Part shown: positions 1 through 8,215 of the stretch, piece after piece
Position numbering within the stretch: position 1 is the first letter of the stretch
Layout of the letters: every line of letters begins with the position of its first letter
DNA from: Rhodococcus sp. RD6.2
Lineage (GTDB): Bacteria; Actinomycetota; Actinomycetes; Mycobacteriales; Mycobacteriaceae
Assembly: GCF_001040705.1 (NCBI RefSeq)
Contig: NZ_CVQP01000009.1
Location: 41,223-105,222 of the forward strand
Reading direction: 5' to 3'
DNA length: 64,000 bases
Notes under the pieces: model-generated
Seen by the model: the letters and a program-made list of their open reading frames with translations, nothing else
The model's database searches: none
What the model was told of the DNA's origin: nothing
Position numbers and translations under genes: made by a program

Positions 1-1
1 G

Positions 2-721
2 CTGCCCGCGCTGCGACTCCACGGACTCCAGTTGGCGCTCGCCACACTGGGTCTCGCGCTCGTGACGCCCGCGGTGATCAAACGGTTCGAGCACGTCACC
101 GACGGGCAGGCCGGTATCAACGTCACCGGTGCGCAGGCACCGGAGTTCACCGGGCTCGAGCGTGACCAGTGGGTGTACTACCTGTGCCTGGCGACCGCCG
201 TCGTGGCGTACGTGGTGGTGCGCCGGCTCTCGACCGGGCGAATCGGGCGTTCGCTCATCGCGATTCGCGACTACGAGGCGGTCGCGACCACGCTCGGTGT
301 CCCCGCCACCCGCACGAAGACGACGGTGTTCGCTCTCAGTGCGGCGCTCGCGGGTGTCGGCGGTGTGCTCTACAGCCTCGTGGTCCAGTACGTGGGTCCG
401 GAGGCGTTCGGCCTTCCGCTGGCGATCGCGTTCATCACGCTGATCGTCGTCGGCGGCCTCGGCACCGTGCCCGGTGTCGTGTTCGGTGCCTTCTTCGTGG
501 TGTACGTGCCGCAGTTCACGGCCGACATCAACCAGTCGGCGGCAGGGATCACCTACGGCGCCGCGCTGATCCTGTTCATCTTTGTGCTTCCGTACGGGCT
601 GATCAGCCTCGTCCGGTGGGGTCTCGGCCCTGTCGTCGCGCGAATCCCCGGTCGGCGCAAGGATTCCCGGATCGCTTCCGCAGCGGAAGAGGACCCTCGG
701 GAGATGGTCGCCGCGTCCTGA
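2..721 (+). CDS. Branched-chain amino acid type ABC transporter permease (LivM family), 5' end missing
   Basis: Inner-membrane permease subunit of a HAAT-family importer. The reading frame is open to the first base of the window, so the N-terminus is missing and about 239 residues are visible. The visible part has several hydrophobic segments and the cytoplasmic loop GRSLIAIRDYEAVATTLGV, which fits the LivM-type coupling motif that contacts the ATPase. The tail is hydrophilic, with no further domain. Such permeases often sit next to lipid or steroid catabolic genes in Rhodococcus and may import something other than amino acids; the substrate cannot be read from the sequence. A strong hairpin follows directly, so this is the last gene of its operon. 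Confidence 0.85.
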   Translation: MPALRLHGLQLALATLGLALVTPAVIKRFEHVTDGQAGINVTGAQAPEFTGLERDQWVYYLCLATAVVAYVVVRRLSTGRIGRSLIAIRDYEAVATTLGVPATRTKTTVFALSAALAGVGGVLYSLVVQYVGPEAFGLPLAIAFITLIVVGGLGTVPGVVFGAFFVVYVPQFTADINQSAAGITYGAALILFIFVLPYGLISLVRWGLGPVVARIPGRRKDSRIASAAEEDPREMVAAS

Positions 722-731
722 TCGACCCGCC

Positions 732-773
732 ACCAAGGTCTCCCGTCGTGACATCACGACGGGAGACCTTGGT
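732..773 (+). terminator. Intrinsic-type terminator after the permease gene
   Basis: Perfect 19-bp stem (ACCAAGGTCTCCCGTCGTG and its complement) with a 4-base ACAT loop, 11 bases after the permease stop codon and followed by CGTTCTT. It closes the transporter operon. Confidence 0.85.
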
Positions 774-806
774 CGTTCTTGTTGGGCCGCCCTACCGGAC
801 AGCGGC

Positions 807-841
807 CGCGCCGATCCTCCAGATAACTGGGGATCGGCGCG
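807..841 (-). terminator. Hairpin terminator of the minus-strand ligase operon
   Basis: Eleven-bp perfect stem CGCGCCGATCC/GGATCGGCGCG, just beyond the stop codon of the minus-strand acyl-CoA ligase. With the neighbouring plus-strand hairpin it separates two convergent transcription units. Confidence 0.6.
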
Positions 842-871
842 ACCGGGGTTCGTTCTCGCGTGCGGCCGGCG

Positions 872-2389
872 TTACAGCCGGTGCTTGGCCAGCTTGCCGG
901 TCTCGGTGCGGGGGAGTGCGTCGACGAACTGCACCGACCGCGGGCACGTGTAGCGGGCGAGTCGACTACGCGCGAAGTCGATGATGTCCTGTGCGAGGTC
1001 GTCCGACGGATCGGTGCCCGGGACCAGTTGCACGACCGCGTGCACGGACTGCCCCATCTCCGGATCCGGGACGCCGATCACCGCGACGTCCAGGATCGCG
1101 GGGTGCACGCTGAGACAGTTCTCGATCTGTTGCGGGTAGATGTTGACGCCACCCGAGATGATCATGAACGTCGCCCGGTCGGTGAGGAACAGGTAGCCGT
1201 CCCCGTCGAGGTAGCCGACGTCGCCGACCGTCGTCCATGTCGGATGGTCGGGATGCCGGGTGTCGGCGGTCTTGACGGGATCATTGTGGTACTCGAAGCT
1301 CCAGTCGTCGCGTTCGAAGTAGAGCAACCCGACCTCACCCGGCCCCAGCTCGCTGCCGTCGTCCCCGCAGATGTGGGCGATGCCCTGTGCGCTGCGGCCG
1401 ACGCTACCCGGCTTGCGACGCCACTCTGCGCTGTCGATCAGTGTGGAGCCGTTGGTCTCCGAGCAGCTGTAGTACTCGTAGAGCACGTCGCCCCACCAGT
1501 CGAGCATCGCTTCCTTGACCTCGACCGGGCAGGGAGCAGCGGCGTGGACGGCGACCCGCAGTGAATTCAGGTCGTACCGGCCACGCTCCTCCTCCGGAAG
1601 CTTGAGCATCCGGATGAAGTGGGTGGGCACCCACTGCGAGTGAGTTACCGAGTACCGCTCGATCGCCGCGAGGGCGTCGCCCGCGTCGAACCGGTCCATC
1701 AGCACCACGGTGCCGCCGAGCGACTGGGTCGCCGTGCTGTAACGCAGCGGCGCGGCGTGGTAGATCGGTGCCGGTGAGAGGTAGACGGTGTCGGCGTCGA
1801 ATCCGTAGTACTTCTCGACGATGGCGGTAGCCGGGAGTCCGGGTGCCTCGTGGATCTGCCGGTCGGGGAGCGGTGACTTGATGCCCTTCGGCCGGCCCGT
1901 GGTCCCGGACGAGTACACCATGTCCGCCCCGGCAGGCTGATCCGGCAGCGGCTCCGCCGACACCGAGCCCACCGCGTCCGCGTAGGAGTCGTATCCGCTG
2001 ACCGGGCCACCGAAGGCCAGCCGCAGGCAGTCCGCGGAGAGGTGCCCGGCCAGGTCGGCGGCGAGCTCGGTCAACGCCGCCGACACCACGAGCACCTTCG
2101 CGTCGGAGTCTGCAACCACGTAGGCGATGTCGTCGACGGTGCCGTGATGGTTGGCGGTCGTGACGTAGAGGCCGCAACGCATGGCGCCCCAGTACAATTC
2201 GAAGAGCGTCGGATCGTTGTTGCACAGCACGGCAATGTGGTCACCGCGCCGCAGTCCGGCCTCGAACAGCCAGCGCGCGAAACGCGCGGATCGTTCCTCC
2301 AATTCGGCGTAGGTGATGGTCGCCCCGGTCGATGCCATGACGACAGCGGCCTTGTCCGGGGTGACGACGCTGTGGGTGCCAGGAAACAC
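872..2389 (-). CDS. Acyl-CoA synthetase (AMP-binding, FadD-like)
   Basis: Activates a carboxylic acid to its CoA thioester through an acyl-adenylate. It has the ATP/AMP P-loop [10 protein letters not shown] near residues 160-170 and the C-terminal catalytic lysine in RTETGKLAK; about 505 residues is normal for the family. I place the start at GTG 2389 (VFPGTHS...): it lies 5 bp after the stop of the upstream gene, while longer versions run into the shadow of that gene. It is the third gene of the minus-strand VOC-CMD-FadD operon, which is divergent from the NTF2/ACAD/kinase operon. By analogy with LvaE of levulinate catabolism it may supply the acyl-CoA used by the neighbouring kinase and dehydrogenase; the substrate is inferred, not seen. 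Confidence 0.85.
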   Translation of the reverse strand: MFPGTHSVVTPDKAAVVMASTGATITYAELEERSARFARWLFEAGLRRGDHIAVLCNNDPTLFELYWGAMRCGLYVTTANHHGTVDDIAYVVADSDAKVLVVSAALTELAADLAGHLSADCLRLAFGGPVSGYDSYADAVGSVSAEPLPDQPAGADMVYSSGTTGRPKGIKSPLPDRQIHEAPGLPATAIVEKYYGFDADTVYLSPAPIYHAAPLRYSTATQSLGGTVVLMDRFDAGDALAAIERYSVTHSQWVPTHFIRMLKLPEEERGRYDLNSLRVAVHAAAPCPVEVKEAMLDWWGDVLYEYYSCSETNGSTLIDSAEWRRKPGSVGRSAQGIAHICGDDGSELGPGEVGLLYFERDDWSFEYHNDPVKTADTRHPDHPTWTTVGDVGYLDGDGYLFLTDRATFMIISGGVNIYPQQIENCLSVHPAILDVAVIGVPDPEMGQSVHAVVQLVPGTDPSDDLAQDIIDFARSRLARYTCPRSVQFVDALPRTETGKLAKHRL

Positions 2390-2394
2390 GACCG

Positions 2395-3033
2395 CTACTC
2401 GCCGGACAGGTCCGCGGACAGGTCGGCGACGACGACGCCCTCGGGAACCTGGACCTCTTCGATGAGTTCGGGACGATCGTCGAACTCGAGCTTCAGTGCG
2501 CGGCAGATGGTGGCGTGCATGTCGTACATGCACGTGATGTACGTCAGTTCCATGATCTGCTTGTCCGACAGGTTCTCCTGCAGGACGGCGAACACCGCGT
2601 CGGGAACTCGGCCGCCGTCGTAGACGAGTCCGTCCGTGTAGGCGAGGACGGCGCGTTCGAGTTCCGAGAACTGGTCGCTGACCTGCCAGTGCGGGACGGC
2701 GGCGATCTTCTCCTCGCTCATGCCGAGCGAACGCATCTGCTTGCAGTGTTGGGAGAAGACGAACTGGCTACCGCGCGCGTACCCCGCGCGGCCCTGGCCG
2801 AGTTCGCGCAGAAGCGGGTCGAGGTCGGCGTTGCGGTAGAGGGCGAATCCTCGTACGGCGTGGCGGAACACGTCGGAGGACTGGGCGAACACCGTCCACC
2901 AGTCGCCGGGGGTGGCGTGGATGGTGCCGTGATCGACGGCGGGGTCCTTGTCGGGGCCGAAGAGCCGGTCGTAGAAGAAGAGGATCTTCTCGTCGGTCAC
3001 CTCGGCGCGGGGGACCTCACGAAGTCGGGGCAT
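2395..3033 (-). CDS. Carboxymuconolactone decarboxylase (CMD/AhpD-like) family protein
   Basis: A 212-residue all-helical protein. ATG 3033 is chosen because a GAAAGGA ribosome binding site precedes it and the next 38 in-frame codons upstream overlap the preceding gene without family character. The CMD-like core is the helix region around [15 protein letters not shown] and [11 protein letters not shown]. Only one cysteine is present there, not the CxxC pair of AhpD peroxidases, so peroxidase activity is unlikely. Actinobacterial homologues are frequent companions of acyl-CoA ligases and dehydrogenases but their reaction is mostly undefined. It sits 19 bp after the VOC gene and 5 bp before the ligase, so the three are probably one transcript. 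Confidence 0.75.
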   Translation of the reverse strand: MPRLREVPRAEVTDEKILFFYDRLFGPDKDPAVDHGTIHATPGDWWTVFAQSSDVFRHAVRGFALYRNADLDPLLRELGQGRAGYARGSQFVFSQHCKQMRSLGMSEEKIAAVPHWQVSDQFSELERAVLAYTDGLVYDGGRVPDAVFAVLQENLSDKQIMELTYITCMYDMHATICRALKLEFDDRPELIEEVQVPEGVVVADLSADLSGE

Positions 3034-3052
3034 TGCTGGTCCTTTCGGGCTG

Positions 3053-3619
3053 TCAGGAAGCGCTGGGAACGTTGCGGTCGGCAGCAGTCTTCGGCTGGTG
3101 CGACACGTCGGCGTCGGTGAAATCGCGCGTCCAGCAGGCGAATTCAAGAAGGACGCCGTCGGGGTCCTGGAAGTAGAACGACCGGACGAAGGTGCCTGCG
3201 TGAACCTCCCGTGACGCGCCCTCCGGGCTGTCGTCGTGGTTGAGGACGATGCTCAGCGGTACGCCCTCGGTCTTGAGTGCCTTGCGGTACTCGTCGAACT
3301 TCTCCGGCGGGACGGCAAGCGCGACGTGATTCATCGAGCCGACCGCGCTGGTGAGCTCGTCGCGGCCGGGCAGTCCCGCGGGCGCGGAGATTCCGGGAAC
3401 CCCGTCCGGTGCGTCGGCCAGCCAGAAGAACGCCAGCGTGTTTCCGCCGCCGCAGTCGAAGAAGAAGTGCTGGCCGAGGTTGTCGGGCAGATCGAGGGTC
3501 TTGACCAGCGGCATTCCGAGGGTGCCCGAGTAGAAGTCGATGGTGCGCTGCATGTCCGAGCACACGAGCGCGAGGTGGTTGATGCCGCGGAACTCGAACT
3601 TCGGGTTGGTGGTGTTCAT
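3053..3619 (-). CDS. VOC family (glyoxalase/extradiol dioxygenase-like) protein
   Basis: A 188-residue protein of the vicinal-oxygen-chelate superfamily. Two beta-alpha-beta-beta-beta halves can be traced; candidate metal ligands are His15, His98 and Glu159, in the positions expected for a metal-dependent VOC enzyme. ATG 3619 follows a GAAAGG site. First gene of the minus-strand operon, transcribed away from the NTF2-like gene across a shared TetR-type operator. The reaction (dioxygenase, epimerase or lyase) cannot be decided from sequence; the context points to catabolism of an acyl-CoA or hydroxylated acid. Confidence 0.75.
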   Translation of the reverse strand: MNTTNPKFEFRGINHLALVCSDMQRTIDFYSGTLGMPLVKTLDLPDNLGQHFFFDCGGGNTLAFFWLADAPDGVPGISAPAGLPGRDELTSAVGSMNHVALAVPPEKFDEYRKALKTEGVPLSIVLNHDDSPEGASREVHAGTFVRSFYFQDPDGVLLEFACWTRDFTDADVSHQPKTAADRNVPSAS

Positions 3620-3663
3620 GGCGAACCTTTCGTGGACGACTGCCCGAGTGAGGGGCCATTACG

Positions 3664-3686
3664 TGACTTGACAGTCATGTCATGTT
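3664..3686. promoter_or_regulatory. Operator copy 1 in the VOC/NTF2 divergent promoter
   Basis: A 23-bp sequence identical to the one in front of the tetR gene at 6742-6764. Its core is the dyad TGACA-GTCA-TGTCA, overlapping a perfect -35 hexamer TTGACA at 3668-3673. A TetR dimer bound here would block the plus-strand promoter and sit next to the minus-strand one. Confidence 0.75.
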
Positions 3687-3703
3687 CTTGGATAGTCTCA
3701 CTG
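3668..3703 (+). promoter_or_regulatory. Promoter of a probably leaderless mRNA
   Basis: TTGACA (3668-3673), 17-bp spacer, GATAGT (3691-3696) as the -10 element, then GTG at 3703, 7 bp after the -10. Transcription would start at or within a base of the GTG, giving a leaderless transcript. Confidence 0.6.
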
Positions 3704-4113
3704 TGACCACGTCATCTGTCAATACCGGCTTCGGCGACCTCGCAGATCGCTTCTTCGCTGCCGTGTGCAGCGGAGACGAGGCGGCACTCACCGAGCTGTA
3801 CTCACCGGACGCGCGCATCTGGCACAACGACGACGGGCGGGAGCAGACGGTCGCGGAGAACCTCCGCACCCTCCGCTGGCTCGGCCGAACCCTCGAGGAC
3901 TTCCGATATGAGGACATCCGGCGTTACCTGCTCCCCGACGGATTCGCGCAACAGCACGTCCTGCGCGCGAGCCTTCCGGGCCACGGTCCGATCGAGGTGC
4001 CTGCGAGTCTGTTCGTGCGCGTCGAGAACGGGTCGATCGCCCGCATCGACGAGTACGTCGACTCGGCCGCCACCCGGCCCCTGCAACTTGCTGCCACAAG
4101 GAGGCACCCATGA
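3703..4113 (+). CDS. NTF2-like / SnoaL-like small protein
   Basis: About 136 residues with the cone-shaped NTF2-like pattern (N-terminal helix FGDLADRFFAAVCSG, then ELYSPDARIWHNDD, then a curved sheet ending in FVRVENGSIARIDEYVDS). Members include ketosteroid isomerases, polyketide cyclases and dehydratases; no catalytic pair is diagnostic here. I prefer GTG 3703 over the in-frame ATG 3682, because the ATG lies between the -35 and -10 elements of the apparent promoter. Its stop overlaps the acyl-CoA dehydrogenase start (ATGA), so the two are translationally coupled. Confidence 0.75.
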   Translation: MTTSSVNTGFGDLADRFFAAVCSGDEAALTELYSPDARIWHNDDGREQTVAENLRTLRWLGRTLEDFRYEDIRRYLLPDGFAQQHVLRASLPGHGPIEVPASLFVRVENGSIARIDEYVDSAATRPLQLAATRRHP

Positions 4114-5294
4114 CCGTGAACCACCCCGAAGACGCCATCGCCGACCTGTGCGCCCGGATGCGCGCGTTCATCGACGACGAGGTGATTCCGGCAGAACCCG
4201 TCCTCGCGAAGGAGGACGCGGCCGCCCACGAACTGCTCGGACAACTGCGTTCCCGGGCGAAGGAACTCGGACTGTGGGCGCTCGGGCACCCCGCCGACGT
4301 GGGTGGCGGCGGAGTGCCGTTCCTGGACTTCGTCTACCTCAACGAGGTCATCGGCCGATCCGAATTCGGCCAGCTGGCAGTCGGTTCGGTGTCCATGCAG
4401 GACACCATCATGCTGCACAAGCACGGTACCGACGAGCAGAAGCGGCGCTGGATCCCGCCGATCCTCTCGGGCGAGTTCCTGCCCTCGGTCGGTCTGACCG
4501 AACCGGACGCGGCGGGTTCCGATCCCACGCTCATCGAGACCCGCGCTGAACTCGACGGTGACACCTGGGTCATCAACGGGCACAAGTGGTTCACCACGGG
4601 TGTCGCTCACGCCGGCTACTGCACGGTGTTCGCCCGCACCGAGCCGGAGTCGACGCCTCGGCACTCCCGGATCAGCGCGATCATCGTGCCGACCGACACG
4701 CCCGGTTTCGAGATCGTTCGGTCGATTCCGACCATGGGACACGACCCCAGCGACCACTACGAGGTCCTCCTCACCGACGTCCGGGTGCCCGCCGCGAACC
4801 TTCTCGGCGAGCGCGGCAAGGGCTTCGTCGTCGCGCAGGACCGGCTCGGGCCGGGCCGCATCTTCCACGGCATGCGCTGGCTCGGTCAGGCGCAGCGCGC
4901 GTACGAGCTGATGTGCGAGCGCGCGAACACCCGGTACGTCCACGGGTCCCTGCTCGCCGAGAAGGGCGAGATCCACCGGTACATCGCGGAATCCGCGGCG
5001 CAGATCCACGCGGCCCGGCTGATGACCCTCGATGCCGCGCGCACGATGGATTCCGGCGCGGACGCCCGAATCCAGATCGGGCTGGTGAAGTTCTGGGGTG
5101 CGCGGATGCTGCACGACGTCGTCGACCGCGCCATTCAGGTGCACGGTGCGCTGGGCCTGACCTCGGACACCCCGCTCGAGCGGATGTACCGGCAGGCGCG
5201 GTACGCGCGCATCTACGACGGTCCGGACGAGGTGCACCGCATGTCGACCGCGCGCCGGCTGCTGCGTGACCCGGGTGCCGCGCCGTGGCTGTGA
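4110..5294 (+). CDS. Acyl-CoA dehydrogenase family protein, ACAD10/ACAD11 (LvaC) type
   Basis: FAD-dependent ACAD fold of 394 residues. The three domains are visible: helical N-terminus, middle sheet with GLTEPDAAGSDP and NGHKWFTTG, and C-terminal helices with QVHGALGLTSDTPLERMYR. The catalytic-base position reads IYDGPDEVH (Asp near residue 370) where typical ACADs have Glu in YEGT; the DGPDEVH form is characteristic of ACAD10/ACAD11. Those proteins, and LvaC of Pseudomonas putida, remove phosphate from 4-phosphoacyl-CoA made by an APH-type kinase. The next gene, overlapping by GTGA, is exactly such a kinase. Inferred role: converting a 4-phosphoacyl-CoA to an enoyl-CoA. Confidence 0.85.
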   Translation: MTVNHPEDAIADLCARMRAFIDDEVIPAEPVLAKEDAAAHELLGQLRSRAKELGLWALGHPADVGGGGVPFLDFVYLNEVIGRSEFGQLAVGSVSMQDTIMLHKHGTDEQKRRWIPPILSGEFLPSVGLTEPDAAGSDPTLIETRAELDGDTWVINGHKWFTTGVAHAGYCTVFARTEPESTPRHSRISAIIVPTDTPGFEIVRSIPTMGHDPSDHYEVLLTDVRVPAANLLGERGKGFVVAQDRLGPGRIFHGMRWLGQAQRAYELMCERANTRYVHGSLLAEKGEIHRYIAESAAQIHAARLMTLDAARTMDSGADARIQIGLVKFWGARMLHDVVDRAIQVHGALGLTSDTPLERMYRQARYARIYDGPDEVHRMSTARRLLRDPGAAPWL

Positions 5295-6667
5295 ACGACG
5301 GCGCCGTCAGCCTCGGTGACGGAATCGGATTGGTGCTCAGCGAGTCTCGCGGCACCGCGATGACCGTCTCCGAGCCTCGGCAGCTGACCGGTGGGGCGAG
5401 CCGTCAGGTGTGGGCAGCGGAGGCCCACTACGCGGACGGGCAGTCGCTCGCGGTCGTGCTGCGTCGGGATCCGCCCGGGCACGGCGACGCCGAGCGGATG
5501 CGCGCCGAGGCGGCCTGTCTGCGCGCCGCCGCCGCAGTCGGGGTTCCGGTGCCCGCGCTGCTCGCGTCCGGGGACACCGCACCGGGCATCGACGCCCCGT
5601 ACCTGGTGATGGACATGGTCCAGGGCGAGTCGATCCCGCGCAAACTGCAGCGGGACCCCGAACTCGCCGAGGTACGAACGCATCTCGCAGAGGACATGGG
5701 TTTCGTGCTGGGGACGATCCACCGCGCCGACGTGGACACCCTCGGAATGCTCGACGTAGGCGACCCCCTCGACGCGCTCGAGTCCGTGTATCGGGACCTC
5801 GACGATCCCCGTCCCGCGGTCGAGGTCGGGCTGCGATGGCTCAGGGAGAACCGGCCCGTCAAGCGCCCGGACGCGTTGGTGCACGGAGACTTCCGGCTCG
5901 GCAATGTCCTCGTCGACGGAGCCGGGATTCGCGGAGTCCTGGACTGGGAACTCGCGCACCTGGGTGATCCGATCGAGGACCTCGGCTGGCTCTGCGTCCG
6001 AGCCTGGCGGTTCGGTGCGCAGCCGCCGGTCGCTGGCATCGGTACCCGGGAACAGTTGCTCGACGGCTACGAACGTGCCACGGGAACCCGGCCGTCCGAC
6101 GCCGAACTGCACTGGTGGGAGACCTACGGAACGCTGCGGTGGCTGGTGCTGAGCCGGTTCCAGGCGCAGCGGCACCTGGGCGGTTCCGAGAACTCGATCG
6201 AGTTGGCCGCGATCGGGCGTCGCGTGTGCGAGTCCGAGTACGACCTGCTGCTGATCCTGGGACTGCTCGACGGCACCGAAGTGCCGCCGGGCGAGACAAC
6301 GCCCGGTCCGTCGTTGCATGATCGCCCGAGTCTGTCGGAGATCCTCGACCTTGTCGCCGGCACGCTGCGCGACGACGTCGCGCCCGTACTCGACGGCGCG
6401 CACGACCGCGAGCGGTACCTGCTCCGGATCTGCGTCAACCTGCTGGGCATGGCGGGGCGGGAACTCGGTGCCGAGGACCGCACGCGCGACCTGCAGGATC
6501 TGCTCGCAGCCGTCGGCTGCGTGTCCGAAGCCGAGCTTGCGGGGAAGATCCGCGCCGGCTCCGTCGCGTACACCGACCCGGCCGTGAGTCGGCCGATCTC
6601 GACTGCGGTGCTCGCGCGACTGGGTGTGGCGAATCCCCGGCATCTGCTCCCGGCGTCGCGCCACTGA
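5291..6667 (+). CDS. APH-family phosphotransferase with C-terminal DUF6285-like region (candidate 4-hydroxyacyl-CoA kinase)
   Basis: Aminoglycoside-phosphotransferase/choline-kinase fold: catalytic loop HGDFRLGN (His198, Asp200) and metal-binding Asp218 in DWELAHLGDP. The first ~330 residues are the kinase; the last ~120, helical (SLSEILDLVAGTLRDDVAPVL...), look like the DUF6285 domain often found with such kinases. Start GTG 5291 gives a GTGA overlap with the dehydrogenase; GTG 5285 is also possible. Kinase and ACAD are fused in animal ACAD10/11 and separate in lva operons (LvaA/LvaC), where the kinase phosphorylates the 4-hydroxyl of an acyl-CoA. Antibiotic resistance is unlikely in this setting. 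Confidence 0.8.
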   Translation: MNDGAVSLGDGIGLVLSESRGTAMTVSEPRQLTGGASRQVWAAEAHYADGQSLAVVLRRDPPGHGDAERMRAEAACLRAAAAVGVPVPALLASGDTAPGIDAPYLVMDMVQGESIPRKLQRDPELAEVRTHLAEDMGFVLGTIHRADVDTLGMLDVGDPLDALESVYRDLDDPRPAVEVGLRWLRENRPVKRPDALVHGDFRLGNVLVDGAGIRGVLDWELAHLGDPIEDLGWLCVRAWRFGAQPPVAGIGTREQLLDGYERATGTRPSDAELHWWETYGTLRWLVLSRFQAQRHLGGSENSIELAAIGRRVCESEYDLLLILGLLDGTEVPPGETTPGPSLHDRPSLSEILDLVAGTLRDDVAPVLDGAHDRERYLLRICVNLLGMAGRELGAEDRTRDLQDLLAAVGCVSEAELAGKIRAGSVAYTDPAVSRPISTAVLARLGVANPRHLLPASRH

Positions 6668-6683
6668 GTTTCCGTTCGGCCTC

Positions 6684-6716
6684 GTCCCCTCCAGCGTTGT
6701 CTAGGCTGGAGGGGAC
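6684..6716 (+). terminator. Hairpin after the kinase gene
   Basis: Perfect 12-bp stem GTCCCCTCCAGC/GCTGGAGGGGAC with a 9-base loop, 17 bases after the kinase stop. It separates the catabolic operon from the tetR promoter. Confidence 0.75.
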
Positions 6717-6741
6717 GTGTGTTTCACGGGAAGCATTAACC

Positions 6742-6764
6742 TGACTTGACAGTCATGTCATGTT
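6742..6764. promoter_or_regulatory. Operator copy 2, at the tetR promoter
   Basis: The same 23 bases as at 3664-3686, with the TGACA-N4-TGTCA dyad and TTGACA -35 hexamer (6746-6751). A 17-bp spacer puts a weak -10 (CACACT) at 6769-6774, just before ATG 6778/GTG 6781, so this transcript may also be leaderless. Autoregulation by the TetR protein is the simple reading. Confidence 0.75.
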
Positions 6765-6777
6765 GGCTCACACTTTC

Positions 6778-7458
6778 ATGGTGAGCAAGCCACCGGCCAG
6801 TACGCCCTCCGCGACGCCGCCCGTCGACGCCCTGACCGCACGGGGTCGAAAGACTCGGGACAGCCTGCTGGACGCGGCGCGCACTGTCTTCGAGGAGGTC
6901 GGATTCCTCGACACCCGGGTGGAGCAGATCGCGCAGGAAGCGTCCGTCTCGTACGGAACCTTCTACCGCTACTTCGAGTCGAAGGAAGACGTGTTCAAGG
7001 AGTTGAGCACGCGCCTGTTCGACGATGTGCACCGTCGCGAACCCCTCGACCCCGACCTGACGCCCGCCGCCAGGCTGGTCGCGACGAATCGGTCGTACTA
7101 CCAGGCGTACCGGCGCAACGCGAAGATGATGGCCATCGTCGAGCAGGTCGCGACCTTCAATGCCGAGTTCCGCGAACTCCGTCATGAGCACCGTCGGCAA
7201 CTGATCGAGCGGACATCCAAGGCCATCGCGCGCTGGCAGGAACAGGGCCAGGCGAGGGCGTCCCTCGATCCGGTGATGGCCGCGCGGGCCATGGCCGCGA
7301 TGACCGACCACACCCTCTACCTGTGGCTGGTTCAAGGCGACGAAGCGGACGAGGAAGGTCTGCTCGACACACTGGACCAGATGTGCATCGGAGCCCTCGG
7401 TCTGGACCGGGGCGACGATGCCGTTGCCGGGCAGGAACATTCGTCGTCGGAGCACTGA
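6778..7458 (+). CDS. TetR/AcrR family regulator of the kinase/dehydrogenase module
   Basis: About 226 residues. The N-terminal HTH is clear (TRVEQIAQEASVSYGTFYRYFESKEDVF) after a short disordered tail; the rest is the helical ligand domain. ATG 6778 or GTG 6781 is preferred over ATG 6760, which falls inside the operator. The identical operator in front of the NTF2-like gene makes this the probable repressor of both divergent catabolic operons and of itself; the ligand is probably an acyl-CoA intermediate (inference). Confidence 0.85.
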   Translation: MVSKPPASTPSATPPVDALTARGRKTRDSLLDAARTVFEEVGFLDTRVEQIAQEASVSYGTFYRYFESKEDVFKELSTRLFDDVHRREPLDPDLTPAARLVATNRSYYQAYRRNAKMMAIVEQVATFNAEFRELRHEHRRQLIERTSKAIARWQEQGQARASLDPVMAARAMAAMTDHTLYLWLVQGDEADEEGLLDTLDQMCIGALGLDRGDDAVAGQEHSSSEH

Positions 7459-7541
7459 TCAGGTGCAACCCGCCGTTGACGGCGCGCGGCACTGACTCGT
7501 GCGGTCGGTGAACCCTGTCTCCTGGCGTGAGCCACTTGCCG

Positions 7542-7588
7542 CTCTCGTGCACGGTCGGGACCTTCGTGGAACCGACCGTGCACGAGAG
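7542..7588. terminator. Bidirectional terminator between convergent tetR genes
   Basis: Perfect 17-bp stem (CTCTCGTGCACGGTCGG and its complement, loop 7559-7571) between the stop codons of two convergent tetR genes; usable from both sides. Confidence 0.8.
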
Positions 7589-7600
7589 GCTTCGGCATCG

Positions 7601-8215
7601 TCAGGTGCTGGGGATGATGCTTGTACCGAGGCGCCAGATGGTGTCCAGCAACTCGTCCCGTGACGGTGGGACCTCGCGGCTCATCGCCTCGGCCATGAGC
7701 TCGCGGAACGCTCCGAGAAAGGCGGCTGCGGCCAGTCGTGCGTCGACCGCGGGATCGACCTCACCGCCCCGCTGTGCGTGAGAGATGTTTCGAGCGGCCA
7801 TGTCGATCTGTGTCGCGAGGCGCTCCGCGTCGGCCTGGGACGCCGACGGCTCACGCAGCCGGCGTCCCACGACGATCGGGGCGAGTGGTTCGTCGCGCAG
7901 AAAGTCGATCTCCCGCGACAGACGCAACCGTTCCCTTTCGATCCAGCCCAGATCCGAGGACACCGTGACGGCGAACACCGCGTCGTCGTATGCGTCGTAG
8001 AAGGCGTGGACGACGGCCGCGACCAGGCCGTCCTTTGCGCCGAAGTACCGATAGAGCAACCCCGGAGAAGTCTCGGCGCGAGCCGCGACCTTGGCCACCT
8101 CCAGGGTGCCACCGGTATCCAGCAGTTCAGCGCGGGCGGCCTCGATGAGACGCAACCGAGTTGCGTCTCCTCGGGCCGTCAGCGCCTGGGGGGATCTGTC
8201 AGGGGATGATGACAT
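7601..8215 (-). CDS. TetR family regulator next to enoyl-CoA hydratase
   Basis: About 204 residues with an HTH (LEVAKVAARAETSPGLLYRYFGAKDGLV) and a helical C-terminal domain. ATG 8215 overlaps the end of the enoyl-CoA hydratase gene by 17 bp, so the two are co-transcribed. Its likely targets are its own operon and the divergent SDR/monooxygenase/ligase operon, whose shared intergenic region carries two TGAATTCA palindromes (see 9108-9123 and 9283-9290). Confidence 0.8.
   Translation of the reverse strand: MSSSPDRSPQALTARGDATRLRLIEAARAELLDTGGTLEVAKVAARAETSPGLLYRYFGAKDGLVAAVVHAFYDAYDDAVFAVTVSSDLGWIERERLRLSREIDFLRDEPLAPIVVGRRLREPSASQADAERLATQIDMAARNISHAQRGGEVDPAVDARLAAAAFLGAFRELMAEAMSREVPPSRDELLDTIWRLGTSIIPST

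Noticed and set aside
3682..3702. ATG 3682 as start of the NTF2-like gene
   Set aside because: The codon lies between the -35 and -10 elements and inside the operator, so it could not be in the transcript if the promoter call is right.
5291..6667. Aminoglycoside resistance gene
   Set aside because: The fold is APH-like, but the overlap with an ACAD gene and the C-terminal DUF6285-like region indicate an acyl-CoA-type kinase.
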